From positions 62,001-126,000 of the forward strand of contig QFPN01000004.1 in assembly GCA_003241695.1 (NCBI GenBank): a stretch of DNA of 64,000 nt. Reading direction: 5' to 3'. Both the position numbers and the translations under genes were made by a program. Every line of letters starts with the position of its first letter. Position 1 is the first letter of the stretch. Below the pieces are notes generated by a model, which saw only the letters and a program-made list of their open reading frames with translations, was not told the DNA's origin and made no database searches. Of this stretch, positions 1 through 8,208 are shown one piece after another. This DNA is from Ancylobacter novellus (GTDB taxonomy: Bacteria; Pseudomonadota; Alphaproteobacteria; Rhizobiales; Methylopilaceae).

Positions 1-746
1 TCCTCGTCGAGAGCCCCCTCGTCGGCGACGGCGACGAACTCGAACCCGTCGGCCACGCCGCCGTCGAGCCACGGAGCCGCCCTTTCGGCGCCAAGCGCGA
101 GGAAGCCGTCGATGCGCTCGAGCCAGCGGCGCGAACGTTCGAGCGCCGCCTCGCGGCCGATCGTGGACGACCAGCGCCCGCCCGCGAGCGCGCCGCCGCG
201 GGTGGCCGGCCGCCGCGCGAACCACGAGTGGAGCGCGACCAGCCGGGCCTCCTCGGCCGTCAGCCCTTCGGGCGCCGCGCATTCCCGCGCGGCCCAGAGC
301 GCCGCTCCGTCGTCGCCCCAGCGCGCGGCCTCCGCGACCGCCGCGAGCCACGCGGCGGCGACCGACCGCGAACGCGGCAGCACATTCGCGACGCGGATCG
401 AGAAGATCGCGCCGCCCGGCAGGTCGGGCGAAGCCGCGCCGAAGGCTTCCGGCGGGAGCCGGCGGACCCAGAGCGGCATTTCGGCCGCGAGCGCCGCCGC
501 CTTGAGCGATCCGCCCTCGCGCACGATCGCGGCCGCTCGCGCCGAGCGCGCGGACCGCGGCTCGACGGCGAAGCGGTGGAGCAGCGCTGGAAACGACGCC
601 GCGAGGTCGCGCAGCCGCGCGTCGCGCTCAGCCACGCGCGCGATCGCGGGCCGGATCTCGGCCGAGAAGCGGGCGAGCGTCGGCGGCGCGGCAGGCCGCG
701 CCGGACGCCCCCGCGCGAAGGCGGACGCCATATCGAGAATGGACAT
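1..746 (-). CDS. Unknown protein, C-terminus cut off by the window edge
   Basis: An uninterrupted minus-strand frame runs from an ATG at 746 to the left edge of the window without a stop, so only the first 248 or so residues are visible. The protein starts MSILDMASAFARG, is rich in Ala and Arg, and has the stretch FSIRVANVLPRSRSV near residue 120, followed by a likely helical segment AAAWLAAVAEAARW. No signal peptide or membrane segment is evident. I do not recognise the family with confidence. Codon use has G/C in third positions as expected for a real gene here, whereas the overlapping frames on both strands read as Arg/Ala-rich noise. A second in-frame ATG lies at 731. Function is not assigned. 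Confidence 0.6.
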   Translation of the reverse strand, partial: MSILDMASAFARGRPARPAAPPTLARFSAEIRPAIARVAERDARLRDLAASFPALLHRFAVEPRSARSARAAAIVREGGSLKAAALAAEMPLWVRRLPPEAFGAASPDLPGGAIFSIRVANVLPRSRSVAAAWLAAVAEAARWGDDGAALWAARECAAPEGLTAEEARLVALHSWFARRPATRGGALAGGRWSSTIGREAALERSRRWLERIDGFLALGAERAAPWLDGGVADGFEFVAVADEGALDE

Positions 747-963
747 TTGGATAGATCCCGGAGCGCGCGGGCGGACGTCGGCGCGGTCAAGAGCGAAGCA
801 ACGACTGGGGATGTGAGGGCGGCTTTACCGCCCGCGCGTCAGATGTCGCTGACAAATAGGGGATAGCGACAGAACTGCATCAATAACGCCTCCCCTTGCT
901 CCGGGTTTTCGATAGAGCGGCCATTTACAGCCCTGACGAGCAAAAATCAAGCGGTCTTGCGCC

Positions 964-1884
964 TTACACCGGCAGAACGTCCTCGCCCTCGCCGACCCGC
1001 GCGCCGCCCGCCTCCTCCAGCTGGAGCAGCAGCGCCGCGTGGTCGTAGCCGCCGCCGCCCATCGCGTCGCGCAGGAAGAGGTAGCGGTCGCGGGCGTCGC
1101 GGGTGAGCGGCAGGGTCACGCCGCCCTCGGCCGCGGCTTCGAGCGCGGTCTGAAGATCCTTGATCTGGGTCGAGACCGTCCCGCCCGGCCGGAAGTCGCG
1201 CTCCAGCATGCGGCGGCCATGCTCCTCGAGGATGCGGCTTTCCGCAAAGCCGCCGCGGATCGCCTCCCGCACCGCCGCCGGGTCCGCGCCGCCGGCGGCT
1301 GCGAGCAGCAGCGCCTCGGCGACCGCGCCGATCGTCACGCCGACGATCACCTGGTTCGCGAGCTTCGCCACCTGCCCCGCGCCGGACGGCCCGACCCGCG
1401 TCGCCCGGCCCAGCGCCGCGAAGACCCGCGCGGCGTCGGCGAAATCAGCCTCGTCGCCGCCCGCCATGATGGCGAGCGATCCGGCTTCGGCGCCGCGAAC
1501 CCCGCCCGAGACCGGCGCATCCAGATGGCGTCGGCCGTGGGCGGCGAGGCGTTGGGCGTGGTCGCGCGCGGTCGCGGGCGGGATCGAGCTCATGTCGATC
1601 ACGAGCGCGCCGGGCGCCAGCGCTTCGGCCGCCCTTCCCGAGCCGAACAGCGCGTCCGCGACCGCCGGCCCGTCGGCGAGCATCGTGACGACGATCGCGG
1701 CGCCCTCCACCGCCTCCACGGCGGTCTCGGCGACGGTCGCGCCGACGTCGGCAAGCGGCTCGGCCTTGGCGCGCGTGCGGTTCCAGACCGTGACGGCGAA
1801 ACCGGCGCCGAGAAGACGACGCGCCATCGGCGCGCCCATGAGGCCGACGCCGAGCACGGCGACGCGGAGCGGAGCGGGGGTCAT
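964..1884 (-). CDS. NAD(P)-dependent 3-hydroxyisobutyrate dehydrogenase-family reductase
   Basis: A 306-residue beta-hydroxyacid dehydrogenase, predicted to oxidise or reduce a small beta-hydroxy acid with NAD(P). The N-terminal Rossmann motif GVGLMGAPMARRL (about residues 12-24) is followed by NRT, which ends the second strand. The substrate-binding motif DAPVSGGVRGAEAG lies near residue 121, the catalytic Lys is in GQVAKLANQ near residue 174, and a further conserved Lys is in QIKDLQ near 242. These are the standard landmarks of the 3-HIBDH/tartronate semialdehyde reductase/GlyR family. The frame is open upstream to 1971, but the ATG at 1884 begins the sequence that leads directly into the first beta strand, so I use it. 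The substrate cannot be decided from the sequence. It is transcribed away from the GH3 gene. Confidence 0.85.
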   Translation of the reverse strand: MTPAPLRVAVLGVGLMGAPMARRLLGAGFAVTVWNRTRAKAEPLADVGATVAETAVEAVEGAAIVVTMLADGPAVADALFGSGRAAEALAPGALVIDMSSIPPATARDHAQRLAAHGRRHLDAPVSGGVRGAEAGSLAIMAGGDEADFADAARVFAALGRATRVGPSGAGQVAKLANQVIVGVTIGAVAEALLLAAAGGADPAAVREAIRGGFAESRILEEHGRRMLERDFRPGGTVSTQIKDLQTALEAAAEGGVTLPLTRDARDRYLFLRDAMGGGGYDHAALLLQLEEAGGARVGEGEDVLPV

Positions 1885-2160
1885 GGGCGTCTTTCTCGCG
1901 TCTCGTCCCTCCCCTTGCGGGGCGGGGACCGGATGAAGCGGCTCCGGACGACGGGAAGGCCACGAAGTCACGCGCGCCGACTGCGGCTTCGTCCCGAACC
2001 GCCGCCACCAATACCCGTCCTGCGACGGCGGGGGAACGGCGACCTCCGGCCTCTTCGCGCAACGGCGGCGGGGTGGGATTCCGGCAGGCAGGCGCCGCGC
2101 GTCCCGTCCGTGCTAAGGCTCCGAGCGGCCCCCGTCCCCGCCTCCGGAGATCGCCCTTCG

Positions 2161-4347
2161 ATGAAGCCCTTCGCCTTCGCCGCCGCGCTTCTCGCGCTCG
2201 CCTGCGCGCCGGCGCGGGCGGAGCCTGCGCGCGACCAGCAGATCGAGGCGTTGATCTCGAAGATGACGCTCGAGGAGAAGGCCGGCCAGCTCAACATGGT
2301 CTCATTCGTGCCGATGCACGAGACCACGTTCGAGCCGGTCGCCCGCGGCCTGAAGGACGCGGCCATCGGGGCGCTGTTCAACGTCCACGGGATCGAGACC
2401 GCGCGCGAGCTGCAGCGCCGCGCCGCCGAAAGCCGCCTGAAGATCCCGCTGCTGCTCGCGCTCGACGTCGTTCACGGCTATCGCACCATCTTTCCGACGC
2501 CGCTCGCTCAGGCCGCCAGCTTCGATATGGAGGCGATCCGGCGCGCCGAGGAAATCTCGTCGCGGGAAGCCGCGGCCGACGGAGTGAATCTCCTGTTCGC
2601 GCCCATGCTCGACGTCTCCCGCGACGCCCGTTGGGGCCGCGTGGTCGAAGGCCCGGGCGAGAGCGCGTGGCTTGCGTCCCGCATCGCCGAGGCGCGCGTC
2701 CGAGGCATCGAAGGGGACGGCGGCCGAACCTTCGCAGCCTCCTGCGTCAAGCATTTCGGCGCGAACGGGGCCGTGGTCGGCGGCCGGGACTACACGGCGC
2801 TCGATCTTTCCGAACGGGCGATGCGCGAGGCCTATCTTCCCCCCTTCCGCGCCGCGGTGGAGGCCGGAACGGCCTGCATGATGTCGGCCTTCAACGCCCC
2901 CGACGGCGCCCCGACCGTCGCGAACCGCCGGCTCCTGACGGACGTGCTGCGCCGGGAATGGGGTTTCGCGGGCGTCGTAACGAGCGACTTCAAGGCGATC
3001 CGCGAGACGGTGACCCACGGCGTCGCGGAGGACGACCGGGACGCCGCGCGTCTCGCCTTCGCCGCGGGCGCCGACGTCGACATGCAGTCGGAGACCTACG
3101 CGCCGCACCTTCCTCTGCTGGTGCGCGAAAGTTCGATCGCGCCCTCAGCGCTCGACGAGGCGGTTCGCCGGGTTCTGACCCTCAAGAAGCGGCTCGGCCT
3201 GTTCGAGGATCCGATGCGGGGACTGACGGCGCCGCCGCCCGCCGCCCTTGCGCCTGCGCATCTCGCCGCCTCCCAGGATCTCGCCGAAAAATCGTTCGTG
3301 CTTCTCAAGAACGACAAGTCGGTCCTGCCGCTTCCCGCCGATCCGGGCAAGCTCGCCCTCATCGGCCCGCTCGGCGACGCGCCCGCGGACACGCTCGGTC
3401 CATGGGCGGGGCGCGGCGAACCTTCGGAAACCGTCACCCTCCGCATGGGGCTCGAGCAGCGGCTCGGCCCGGACCAGGTTGACTTCACGCCGGGCGGAAC
3501 GGTTGCGGCTTCGCGGCCGGAAGAGATCGAAGCCGCGGTCGAGACGGCGCGGCGCGCCGACGTCGTGGTGCTCGCGCTCGGCGAACGCTTCGACCAGTCG
3601 GGCGAAGGCGCGAGCCGTGCCGATCTCGGGTTGCCGGGCGATCAGCTGGCGCTGGCGAGCGCCGTGCTCGCGCTAGGCAAGCCCACCGCCGTCGTGATCA
3701 TGGCCGGCCGGCCGCTCGTCCTCACGGAACTCGCGCAGGAAGCGGACGCGATCCTCTACGCCTGGCAGCCAGGCACGATGGGCGGCGCGGCGCTCGCGCG
3801 GACGCTGACGGGCGACGTCGCTCCGAGCGGGCGGCTGCCCATGACGTTTCCGCGCTCCACCGGGCAGGTTCCGGTGCATCACGACCAGCCTAAGACCGGT
3901 CGACCCTACGATCCAAAGGACCCCTACACGTCTGGCTACCGCGACCAGAGCCCGGAGCCGCTCTACGCCTTCGGCCATGGCCTCGCCTACACCGACTTCG
4001 TCTACGGCGCGCCCAGCGTTTCACGGGTTTCGCTGCGCGGGAACGACGCGCAGACGGTCACTGTGCGCGTGACCAATGTCGGCAAGCGGCCGGGCGTCGC
4101 CGTGCCGCAGCTTTACGTGCGTCCGGCCTCCGCGCGCCTCGCCCGGCCCGCCAGGGAGTTCCGGGGCTACGCGCGCGTGCCGCTCGCGCCCGGGGAGACG
4201 CGCGAGGTGGCGCTGCCGCTCGAACCCAAAGACTTCGGCTACTGGACCACCGATCTCCGTTTCGAGATCCCGGCGGGCGCGATCGAGGTCATGACCGGCC
4301 CCGACGCGGCGGACCTGAAGTCCGCGCGCTTCGAGTACCGGCCATAG
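2161..4347 (+). CDS. bglX: Secreted beta-glucosidase, glycoside hydrolase family 3 (BglX-type)
   Basis: A 728-residue GH3 enzyme predicted to release terminal beta-linked glucose from oligosaccharides in the periplasm. It begins with a signal peptide (MKPFAFAAALLALACAPARA), then the TIM-barrel domain with KMTLEEKAGQL and KHFGANG. The nucleophile Asp lies in VVTSDFKAI, near residue 276. The second domain (LVLTELAQ, PGTMGGAALA) and a C-terminal fibronectin III-like domain (VTVRVTNVGKRPGVAV) complete the usual BglX layout. The length is close to E. coli BglX (765 residues). The frame is open far upstream, but the ATG at 2161 starts the signal peptide and is preceded by a purine-rich CCGGAGA, so it is the likely start. 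It stands alone, not in an operon. Confidence 0.93.
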   Translation: MKPFAFAAALLALACAPARAEPARDQQIEALISKMTLEEKAGQLNMVSFVPMHETTFEPVARGLKDAAIGALFNVHGIETARELQRRAAESRLKIPLLLALDVVHGYRTIFPTPLAQAASFDMEAIRRAEEISSREAAADGVNLLFAPMLDVSRDARWGRVVEGPGESAWLASRIAEARVRGIEGDGGRTFAASCVKHFGANGAVVGGRDYTALDLSERAMREAYLPPFRAAVEAGTACMMSAFNAPDGAPTVANRRLLTDVLRREWGFAGVVTSDFKAIRETVTHGVAEDDRDAARLAFAAGADVDMQSETYAPHLPLLVRESSIAPSALDEAVRRVLTLKKRLGLFEDPMRGLTAPPPAALAPAHLAASQDLAEKSFVLLKNDKSVLPLPADPGKLALIGPLGDAPADTLGPWAGRGEPSETVTLRMGLEQRLGPDQVDFTPGGTVAASRPEEIEAAVETARRADVVVLALGERFDQSGEGASRADLGLPGDQLALASAVLALGKPTAVVIMAGRPLVLTELAQEADAILYAWQPGTMGGAALARTLTGDVAPSGRLPMTFPRSTGQVPVHHDQPKTGRPYDPKDPYTSGYRDQSPEPLYAFGHGLAYTDFVYGAPSVSRVSLRGNDAQTVTVRVTNVGKRPGVAVPQLYVRPASARLARPAREFRGYARVPLAPGETREVALPLEPKDFGYWTTDLRFEIPAGAIEVMTGPDAADLKSARFEYRP

Positions 4348-4354
4348 CTTTCCG

Positions 4355-4639
4355 TCAGTTCAGGCGGAACTCGGCCCGGACCGGCTTGAAATCCGCCGGG
4401 CCGATCAACCGCTTGTGTCCCACGCGCACAGAATGCAGCACGCCCTCGATCTCGCGCCGCCACCAGTCGAGAAAGCCGCGCAGCACCGGATAGTCCGGGC
4501 AGCTGTCGTACTCCTGCCAGACATAGGATTGCAGAAGCGCCGGATGGTCCGGCATCCGGTAGAGAATCTCGGCGGTGGTGAGGCCGTAGCCGTCCATCTG
4601 CCGCTCGAAGTCCGACCTCGAAGTCCCGCATTCGCTCAT
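4355..4639 (-). CDS. usg: Usg family protein
   Basis: A 94-residue cytosolic protein matching the alphaproteobacterial Usg family, named for a gene upstream of trpF. The recognisable core is MDGYGLTTAEILYRMPDHP, then LLQSYVWQEYDSCPDYPVL, LDWWRREIEGVLHSVRVG and the terminal HKRLIGPADFKPV. The molecular function of the family is not established. The open frame extends to 4873, but family members are about 90 residues and the ATG at 4639 (MSECGTSRSDFERQ) gives that length. Here it is not next to tryptophan genes. It lies tail to tail with the GH3 gene, with only 7 bases between the stops. Confidence 0.85.
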   Translation of the reverse strand: MSECGTSRSDFERQMDGYGLTTAEILYRMPDHPALLQSYVWQEYDSCPDYPVLRGFLDWWRREIEGVLHSVRVGHKRLIGPADFKPVRAEFRLN

Positions 4640-4860
4640 TCGGCCAAGCTCCGTCGCTGAAGGCGCCGGTTGCCTCGGCGCCGCATTCGGATTAGGGAGG
4701 CGTCCGTCCTTTGATGACAATCCCACGACTTTAAAAAAGTCTTTCAAAACAAGCGTTTGGCAGCAACCTGCGACGAGTGCTGCGACAGTGCGCGAAATGC
4801 TGGCAAACGACCGGCGACGGCGTAGCATCGTCCGGGAAACGGCGATCCCGGAGGATCCCA

Positions 4861-5370
4861 ATGCGCGCCGCATCGTTGGCCCTGATCATGACGCTCATCG
4901 TTCCGGCGACGGCGTCGGCCACCTGTTTCCGGGACTGCCTGGGCTCCAAAATCGCCTCTGAATCCAGCGATCAGCAGATCACGGACGCCGCGAAACAGTG
5001 CCGGGAGAGCTGCGAGACGCAGGCGCGCGACGGCCTCGCGCAAGCGGGCAAGCTCGATCAGGTCACGACGTGCAAAGCAGAACCGCTGAGCAAGGACGAG
5101 CTGAAAAAACTTCGCGCCGCGACGCCGAGCCATTACGTCCAGTCCAACATCTTCATCTGGGATTTCCGGAATCCGTTCCCGGACAAGGCGCTCTTCAAGA
5201 TCGAGGTCGGAGCGCAGAACATGGATCTGAACGAAATGTCCTTCACAGGAACCGGCCTCGTGCCGCCGTCCGGCGAAGGCGCGTTCGTCATTCCAGGGTT
5301 TTTCGACGGTTATCCGGCGGTGAGATTCGCCGCCAAGGTGGTCAAGGTCTGGGCATGTCCGGTGAACTGA
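4861..5370 (+). CDS. Secreted cysteine-containing protein of unknown function
   Basis: A 169-residue protein with a signal peptide (MRAASLALIMTLIVPATASA) followed by a short cysteine-rich helical region (CFRDCLGSK, then KQCRESCETQ) that could form two disulfides. A beta-rich C-terminal half follows (FIWDFRNPFPDKALFKIEV, MSFTGTGLVPPSG) and ends in VWACPVN. The ATG at 4861 is preceded by GGAGG at good spacing, which fixes the start better than the upstream GTG/ATG codons. I do not recognise the family. Its last 16 bases overlap the next gene in another frame, suggesting co-transcription. Confidence 0.75.
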   Translation: MRAASLALIMTLIVPATASATCFRDCLGSKIASESSDQQITDAAKQCRESCETQARDGLAQAGKLDQVTTCKAEPLSKDELKKLRAATPSHYVQSNIFIWDFRNPFPDKALFKIEVGAQNMDLNEMSFTGTGLVPPSGEGAFVIPGFFDGYPAVRFAAKVVKVWACPVN

Positions 5371-5837
5371 ACCGCCTCTTCACGATCGGCTACGAAGGCG
5401 CGACGCCCTCCGCCCTCGGCGACGCCCTGCAGTCGGCCGGCGTCGACGTGCTGGTCGACATCCGCGCGGTCGCGAATTCCCGCCGGCCGGGCTTTTCGAA
5501 GCGGGCGCTCGCGGCGGGCGTCGACGAGCGCGGGCTCGGCTACCTGCATCTGCGCGCGCTCGGCACCCCGGCCGAGGGACGGGCGGCCGCCCGCGCCGGA
5601 CGGCACGACGAGATGAAGGCGATCTTCGCCGAGCAGCTCCGCACCGACGCCGCGCAGGAGGATCTCGCCGGCCTGATCGAACTCGTGCGGAACGGGCGGA
5701 AACTCTGCCTGCTCTGCTTCGAGCGCGAGCCCGAGCACTGCCACCGGATGATGGTCGCGGAGCGCGTGGAGGCCTCGGTCGAAGGCTTAAGGCTGGAGCA
5801 CCTTCACCCGCTGCCGGCGAGCTTCGAACGGCCGTGA
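5355..5837 (+). CDS. DUF488 domain protein
   Basis: A 160-residue member of the DUF488 family. The N-terminal motif FTIGYEG, the phrase LVDIRAVANSRRPGFSK, and the C-terminal cysteine/histidine motif CLLCFEREPEHCHR are diagnostic. The family is widespread and poorly characterised; the conserved Cys and His residues suggest a catalytic or metal site, but this is inference. The ATG at 5355 lies inside the preceding gene (16-base overlap), implying translational coupling to the secreted protein upstream. It runs tail to tail into the photolyase gene. Confidence 0.88.
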   Translation: MSGELNRLFTIGYEGATPSALGDALQSAGVDVLVDIRAVANSRRPGFSKRALAAGVDERGLGYLHLRALGTPAEGRAAARAGRHDEMKAIFAEQLRTDAAQEDLAGLIELVRNGRKLCLLCFEREPEHCHRMMVAERVEASVEGLRLEHLHPLPASFERP

Positions 5838-5847
5838 CGGTTCGCCG

Positions 5848-7389
5848 TCACCCTTCATAGGTCGCCGGCAGGCCGTCCAGAAACCGCTGCGCGTCGGCGC
5901 GGATCTCCGCCACCCGCTCCTTCGAGAAACGACCCAGATTGCGATAGGGCATGGCGAGCCGGCGAAGCCCGGACAGGCGCTTTTCGTTCCGAATGAGAAA
6001 ATCCCAGTAGAGAGCGTTGAACGGGCAGGCCTTTTCGCCCGCCTTCGCCTTCACGTCATAGGCGCAGGTCCCGCAATAGTCCGACATCCGGTCGACAAAG
6101 GCGCCCGAAGCCGCATAGGGCTTCGATCCGAGAAGGCCGCCGTCGGCGAACAGCGCCATGCCGTGGACGTTCGGAAGCTCGACCCATTCATAGGCGTCGG
6201 CGTAGACCAGCAGGAACCAGTCCTGCACCTCGCGCGGACGGATCCCGGCGAGCAGCGCGAAGTTGCCGAGAACCATCAGGCGCTGGATGTGATGGGCGTA
6301 GGCGTGATCGCGCGTCTCGCTTACGCAACACGCGAGGCAGTTCATGTCGGTCTCGGCCGTCCAGTAGAGATCCGGCAGCTTCCGCCGCGCGTCGAGATGG
6401 TTGGTCTCGCGATAGTCCGGCATCTTCAGCCAATAGATCCCACGGACATATTCTCGCCAGCCGAGGATCTGGCGGATGAAGCCCTCGACCGCGTTCAGCG
6501 GCGCCCGCCCCTCCCGATAGGCCTTCTCGGCCGCGTCGCAGACCTCGCGGGGGTCCAGCAGGCCGACGTTGAGGTAAGGCGACAGCAGCCCGTGAAACAG
6601 AAACGGCTCGCCCGCCTTCATCGCGTCCTGATAGTCGCCGAACGTCTCGAGCGCCGCTGCGACGAACTCTTTCAGCGCCTCGAGGGCGTCGTTTCGGGTC
6701 ACCGCCCAGCCGAAACCGTCGAGCGTTCCGAAGTTGTCGGGAAATCGCTTCTCCACCATGGCCATGACGGCGCGCGTCTTCTCGTCCGGCGGAAACCGCA
6801 GGCGATCCGGAAGTTCGACGTCCTTCGGCAGCTTCCGGCGGTTCTCGGCGTCGAAGTTCCAGCGGCCGCCTTCGGGCTCGCCGCCGTCCATCAGCAGGCC
6901 GGTCGCCTTGCGCATCTCGCGGTAGAAGAACTCCATGCGGAGTTCCTTGCGACCATGAGCCCAGCGCTCGAAGGCTGCGTGCGAGCAGAGGAAGCGGTCG
7001 TCCTCCCGCACGATCACGTCGCAGTCGAGCTCTTCGCGCCAGTCGTCGAACATCTCCCGCACGCGCCATTCGCCGGGCTCGGTGAGCATGACGCGATCCG
7101 GCCCGTGACGCCTGACGGCGCGCTTCAGTTCGCCCCCAAGCGACCCCGTGTTCCCGCGGGCGTCGAGCGCGAGATAGTCGACGCGGATCCCGTCGGCGCG
7201 AAGCTCGCCGGCGAAGGCGCGCATCGCCGCGAACACGAAGACGAGCTTCTGCTTGTGGTGGCGGACATAGGTCGCCTCCTCCATGACCTCGACCATGAGC
7301 ACGACGTCGGTCGCGAGATCGAGATCCTTCAGCGAGGCGAGGCCGCGCGAAAGCTGGTCGCCGAGCACGAGGCGGAGCGTGCGCGCCAT
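5848..7389 (-). CDS. FeS bacterial cryptochrome/photolyase (CryB/PhrB-type, probable (6-4) photolyase)
   Basis: A 513-residue flavoprotein of the cryptochrome/photolyase-related (FeS-BCP) group, which uses light to repair (6-4) photoproducts or act as a photoreceptor. The N-terminus LRLVLGDQLS is typical. Four cysteines at about residues 350 (MNCLACC), 438 and 441 (DYCGTCAYDV) and 453 (EKACPF) match the [4Fe-4S] ligands of Agrobacterium PhrB in position and spacing. The active-site pair is seen in YAHHIQRLM, and FIRQILGWREYVRG is the conserved substrate/FAD-binding region. The length equals that of known members. It is monocistronic; the start at 7389 opens directly into the first beta strand. 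Confidence 0.93.
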   Translation of the reverse strand: MARTLRLVLGDQLSRGLASLKDLDLATDVVLMVEVMEEATYVRHHKQKLVFVFAAMRAFAGELRADGIRVDYLALDARGNTGSLGGELKRAVRRHGPDRVMLTEPGEWRVREMFDDWREELDCDVIVREDDRFLCSHAAFERWAHGRKELRMEFFYREMRKATGLLMDGGEPEGGRWNFDAENRRKLPKDVELPDRLRFPPDEKTRAVMAMVEKRFPDNFGTLDGFGWAVTRNDALEALKEFVAAALETFGDYQDAMKAGEPFLFHGLLSPYLNVGLLDPREVCDAAEKAYREGRAPLNAVEGFIRQILGWREYVRGIYWLKMPDYRETNHLDARRKLPDLYWTAETDMNCLACCVSETRDHAYAHHIQRLMVLGNFALLAGIRPREVQDWFLLVYADAYEWVELPNVHGMALFADGGLLGSKPYAASGAFVDRMSDYCGTCAYDVKAKAGEKACPFNALYWDFLIRNEKRLSGLRRLAMPYRNLGRFSKERVAEIRADAQRFLDGLPATYEG

Positions 7390-7517
7390 GGATCAGCGGC
7401 CCGAGTAGACGAGAAAGCCAGGGCGGCGGGCGTTGTCTGTCATGGGTCCATCCGGGGCGGTCGGCGGATGTACGCCGGAGAGAGCCGAAGGTTTCACCCG
7501 AATACTGAATACGGGAG

Positions 7518-7555
7518 CCCGCGTCTGCGTGCTTCGAGAGGCCCGCAGACGCGGG
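7518..7555. repeat. Palindromic intergenic repeat, single copy of the CTTCGAG family
   Basis: A perfect 12-base inverted repeat (CCCGCGTCTGCG / CGCAGACGCGGG) encloses a loop containing GCTTCGAGAGG and is followed by GTTCCCCGGCATGAGG. The same core words, GTGCTTCGAGA followed by a G/C palindrome and then a CATGA-type tail, recur as a pair at 41707-41830. It lies in the 422-base gap between the photolyase and the small secreted protein gene. No gene is visible in that gap. Confidence 0.7.
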
Positions 7556-7654
7556 TTCCCCGGCATGAGGAAGGTTTGTCGTTCCCGACCTTTGGGGCAC
7601 GTTTCCAGCGATCGACGACGCCGGACGACCAGCAGTCCGCGCGATGAACAGATA

Positions 7655-7697
7655 TTCATCAAGTTATTGAAATCGCATATATTATTAAACTTTGGAC
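7655..7697 (+). promoter_or_regulatory. AT-rich putative promoter region
   Basis: A short, strongly AT-rich tract (ATTCATCAAGTTATTGAAA, then ATATATTATTAAACTTTGG) in otherwise GC-rich DNA, 115-157 bases ahead of the small secreted protein gene at 7812. It is the only plausible promoter-like composition in the gap; exact -35 and -10 boxes are not assigned. Confidence 0.35.
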
Positions 7698-7811
7698 ATG
7701 CAGGAACGGCGTGTTCGGGACCGCGTTCGTTCGCCAGAGCCCACCGAAGCTGACCCATTCCGGGGCGGCGCAGTCCGTAGACTTCGGCGAGCCACGATCG
7801 GAGTGACGTCA

Positions 7812-8141
7812 ATGACGTCGGTTCGCACCCTTGTTTCCTCCGCGCTGTGCGCGGTCGCCCTCGTCGGCGCGGTCGTTCCCGCGAGCGCCGAACCTTTCCA
7901 CGGCTTCGGCCATCCCGGCTGGGACAGGCCGGGTTGGGACCATCGCCCCGGCTGGGACCATCGTCGGGGATGGGGCGCGGGCCGCACGCTCGCGGTCGGC
8001 GGCCTCGGCCTCGCCACCGGCGCGCTGATCGCCGGCGCCTATCATCCGGCCGTCGTGGTCCCGGCCTGCGGCGAGACCGTGTCGACGCACTACGACGCGG
8101 CCGGCCGGCCGGTTAAGGTGATCCGGCAGAACCCGTGCTGA
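7812..8141 (+). CDS. Small secreted protein with Pro-Gly-Trp-Asp repeats
   Basis: A 109-residue protein with a signal peptide (MTSVRTLVSSALCAVALVG...ASA), then a Gly/Trp/His repeat segment (HPGWDRPGWDHRPGWDHRRG) with three PGWD units, a hydrophobic glycine-rich helix (TLAVGGLGLATGALIAGAY) and a C-terminal part with two cysteines (VVPACGETVSTHYDAAGRP, QNPC). It resembles the many short periplasmic or outer-surface proteins of unknown role in Hyphomicrobiales. The ATG at 7812 starts the signal peptide; the frame is open further upstream but reads as noncoding there. Function unknown. Confidence 0.65.
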   Translation: MTSVRTLVSSALCAVALVGAVVPASAEPFHGFGHPGWDRPGWDHRPGWDHRRGWGAGRTLAVGGLGLATGALIAGAYHPAVVVPACGETVSTHYDAAGRPVKVIRQNPC

Positions 8142-8208
8142 TCCGCGGGGTTCGGACGCGCCCGGCCGCCCTCCGCCGCCTGTCGGCGGAGACGCGGCCG
8201 GCGTTGCG

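Noticed and set aside
112..866. Long plus-strand and alternative minus-strand frames at the left end
   Set aside because: They encode Arg/Ala/Ser-rich sequence without motifs and overlap the minus-strand frame 746-1, which has natural protein composition; they are shadows of it.
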